A stretch of DNA of 64,000 bases from positions 62,001 through 126,000 of the forward strand of contig NZ_JAFMST010000009.1 in the NCBI RefSeq assembly GCF_017916275.1, written 5' to 3'. The notes under the pieces were generated by a model that made no database searches, was not told the DNA's origin, and worked only from the letters and a program-made list of their open reading frames with translations. Each line of letters starts with the position of its first letter. Positions within the stretch are counted from its first letter, which is position 1. Of the stretch, positions 63,862 to 64,000 are shown in pieces. Both the position numbers and the translations under genes were made by a program. Source of the stretch: Rubellimicrobium arenae. Its GTDB lineage: Bacteria > Pseudomonadota > Alphaproteobacteria > Rhodobacterales > Rhodobacteraceae.

Positions 63862-64000
63862 TCAGTCCCGGCGGGGCGGCCATTCGGCCGTGTCATGGTC
63901 GGGATGCTGATGGTTAGTGGCATGGATCCGGGGGATCAGCCCCTCCGGATCGTCGGTGTCCGTGGCCTTGCCGGGAAGGCCGGGCAGGCGCGCGGCCCAG
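63862..64000 (-). CDS. C-terminal end of an unidentified protein, truncated by window
   Basis: The minus strand carries an open frame of 45 codons that enters from the window edge and stops at 63862-63864. It reads ARLPGLPGKATDTDDPEGLI, then HATNHQHPDHDTAEWPPRRD. The His- and Asp-rich, Pro-rich end and strong third-position GC suggest a real C-terminus. The rest lies outside, so no identification is possible. It is convergent with the preceding hypothetical gene. Confidence 0.6.
   Translation of the reverse strand, partial: WAARLPGLPGKATDTDDPEGLIPRIHATNHQHPDHDTAEWPPRRD

Overview
The window is a chromosomal stretch of a very GC-rich alphaproteobacterium, most probably a member of the Rhodobacteraceae/Paracoccaceae. 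The evidence is the gene content and order: a ChvI-ChvG-HprK-RapZ-EIIA-HPr operon facing pckA, TrcR (DUF1013), COQ9, DUF1244, a DUF4175/TIGR02302 protein, an IalB-like protein, a DUF6473-like protein and short alphaproteobacterial HprK. Third codon positions are almost always G or C, so most long open frames opposite real genes are shadows. I see no insertion sequence, prophage, CRISPR array, tRNA or rRNA. This is core chromosome with only small lineage-specific genes.

Layout. 1-5.7 kb: 3' part of a periplasmic nucleotidase (cpdB), a HAD phosphatase, a histidine phosphatase, rpsU with its terminator, COQ9 coupled to a quinone oxidoreductase, and two tiny disordered proteins. 5.8-9.3 kb: electron-transfer flavoprotein (etfBA) and 3-hydroxybutyryl-CoA dehydrogenase. 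9.3-15.9 kb: the regulatory phosphotransferase system (HPr, EIIA, RapZ, HprK) downstream of the ChvG/ChvI two-component system, divergent from pckA. 15.9-24.6 kb: lipocalin-like lipoprotein, aldo/keto reductase, SDR, metG, AI-2E exporter family, RNase T2, trcR, a CopD-like protein. 23.6-26.4 kb: recR-ybaB-dnaX. 26.5-33.2 kb: two flavin oxidoreductases, rsgA, 4.5S/SRP RNA, Lrp regulator with ald, a coding-like frame without a stop, mscL, a GST. 33.2-40.9 kb: pheT, two small genes, pheS, two paralogous mini membrane proteins, rplT-rpmI, pyk. 40.9-47.8 kb: N-formylglutamate amidohydrolase, DUF1244, D-amino-acid transaminase with dipeptide epimerase, uracil-DNA glycosylase, moaB, DsbD-domain protein, YqgE, TlpA. 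47.8-57.7 kb: argH, a small lipoprotein, lysA, DUF4175 protein, zinc-ribbon protein, ftsE-ftsX-plsC, accA. 57.8-64 kb: a triple-repeat secreted protein, a diguanylate cyclase, L-asparaginase, IalB-like protein, rlmN, a hypothetical gene and the tail of a gene that leaves the window.

How they work together. Carbon-flow control is the strongest theme. A perfect LacI-type palindrome lies upstream of pyk, and two imperfect copies of the same site lie upstream of pckA. These are the opposing glycolytic and gluconeogenic enzymes at the PEP node, as expected for a CceR/PckR-type regulator. pckA also faces the ChvGI/PTS regulatory operon, which senses envelope state and PEP-dependent phosphorylation. 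Other units are translation (rpsU, metG, pheST, rpmI-rplT, rsgA, rlmN, 4.5S RNA), envelope and cell division (ftsEX, plsC, mscL, small lipoproteins, DsbD/TlpA thiol proteins), amino-acid metabolism (argH, lysA, ald, asparaginase, D-amino-acid/dipeptide recycling) and fatty-acid/acyl-CoA metabolism (accA, etfBA, hbd).

No obvious undescribed multigene system is present. The best leads are: the shared dyad elements in front of two paralogous small membrane proteins (37.8-38.6 kb); the secreted protein with three DGECDD repeats (57.9-58.6 kb); the stop-less coding frame behind ald; and a MetG with a divergent KMSKS loop. All calls come from reading the sequence; no database search was run.
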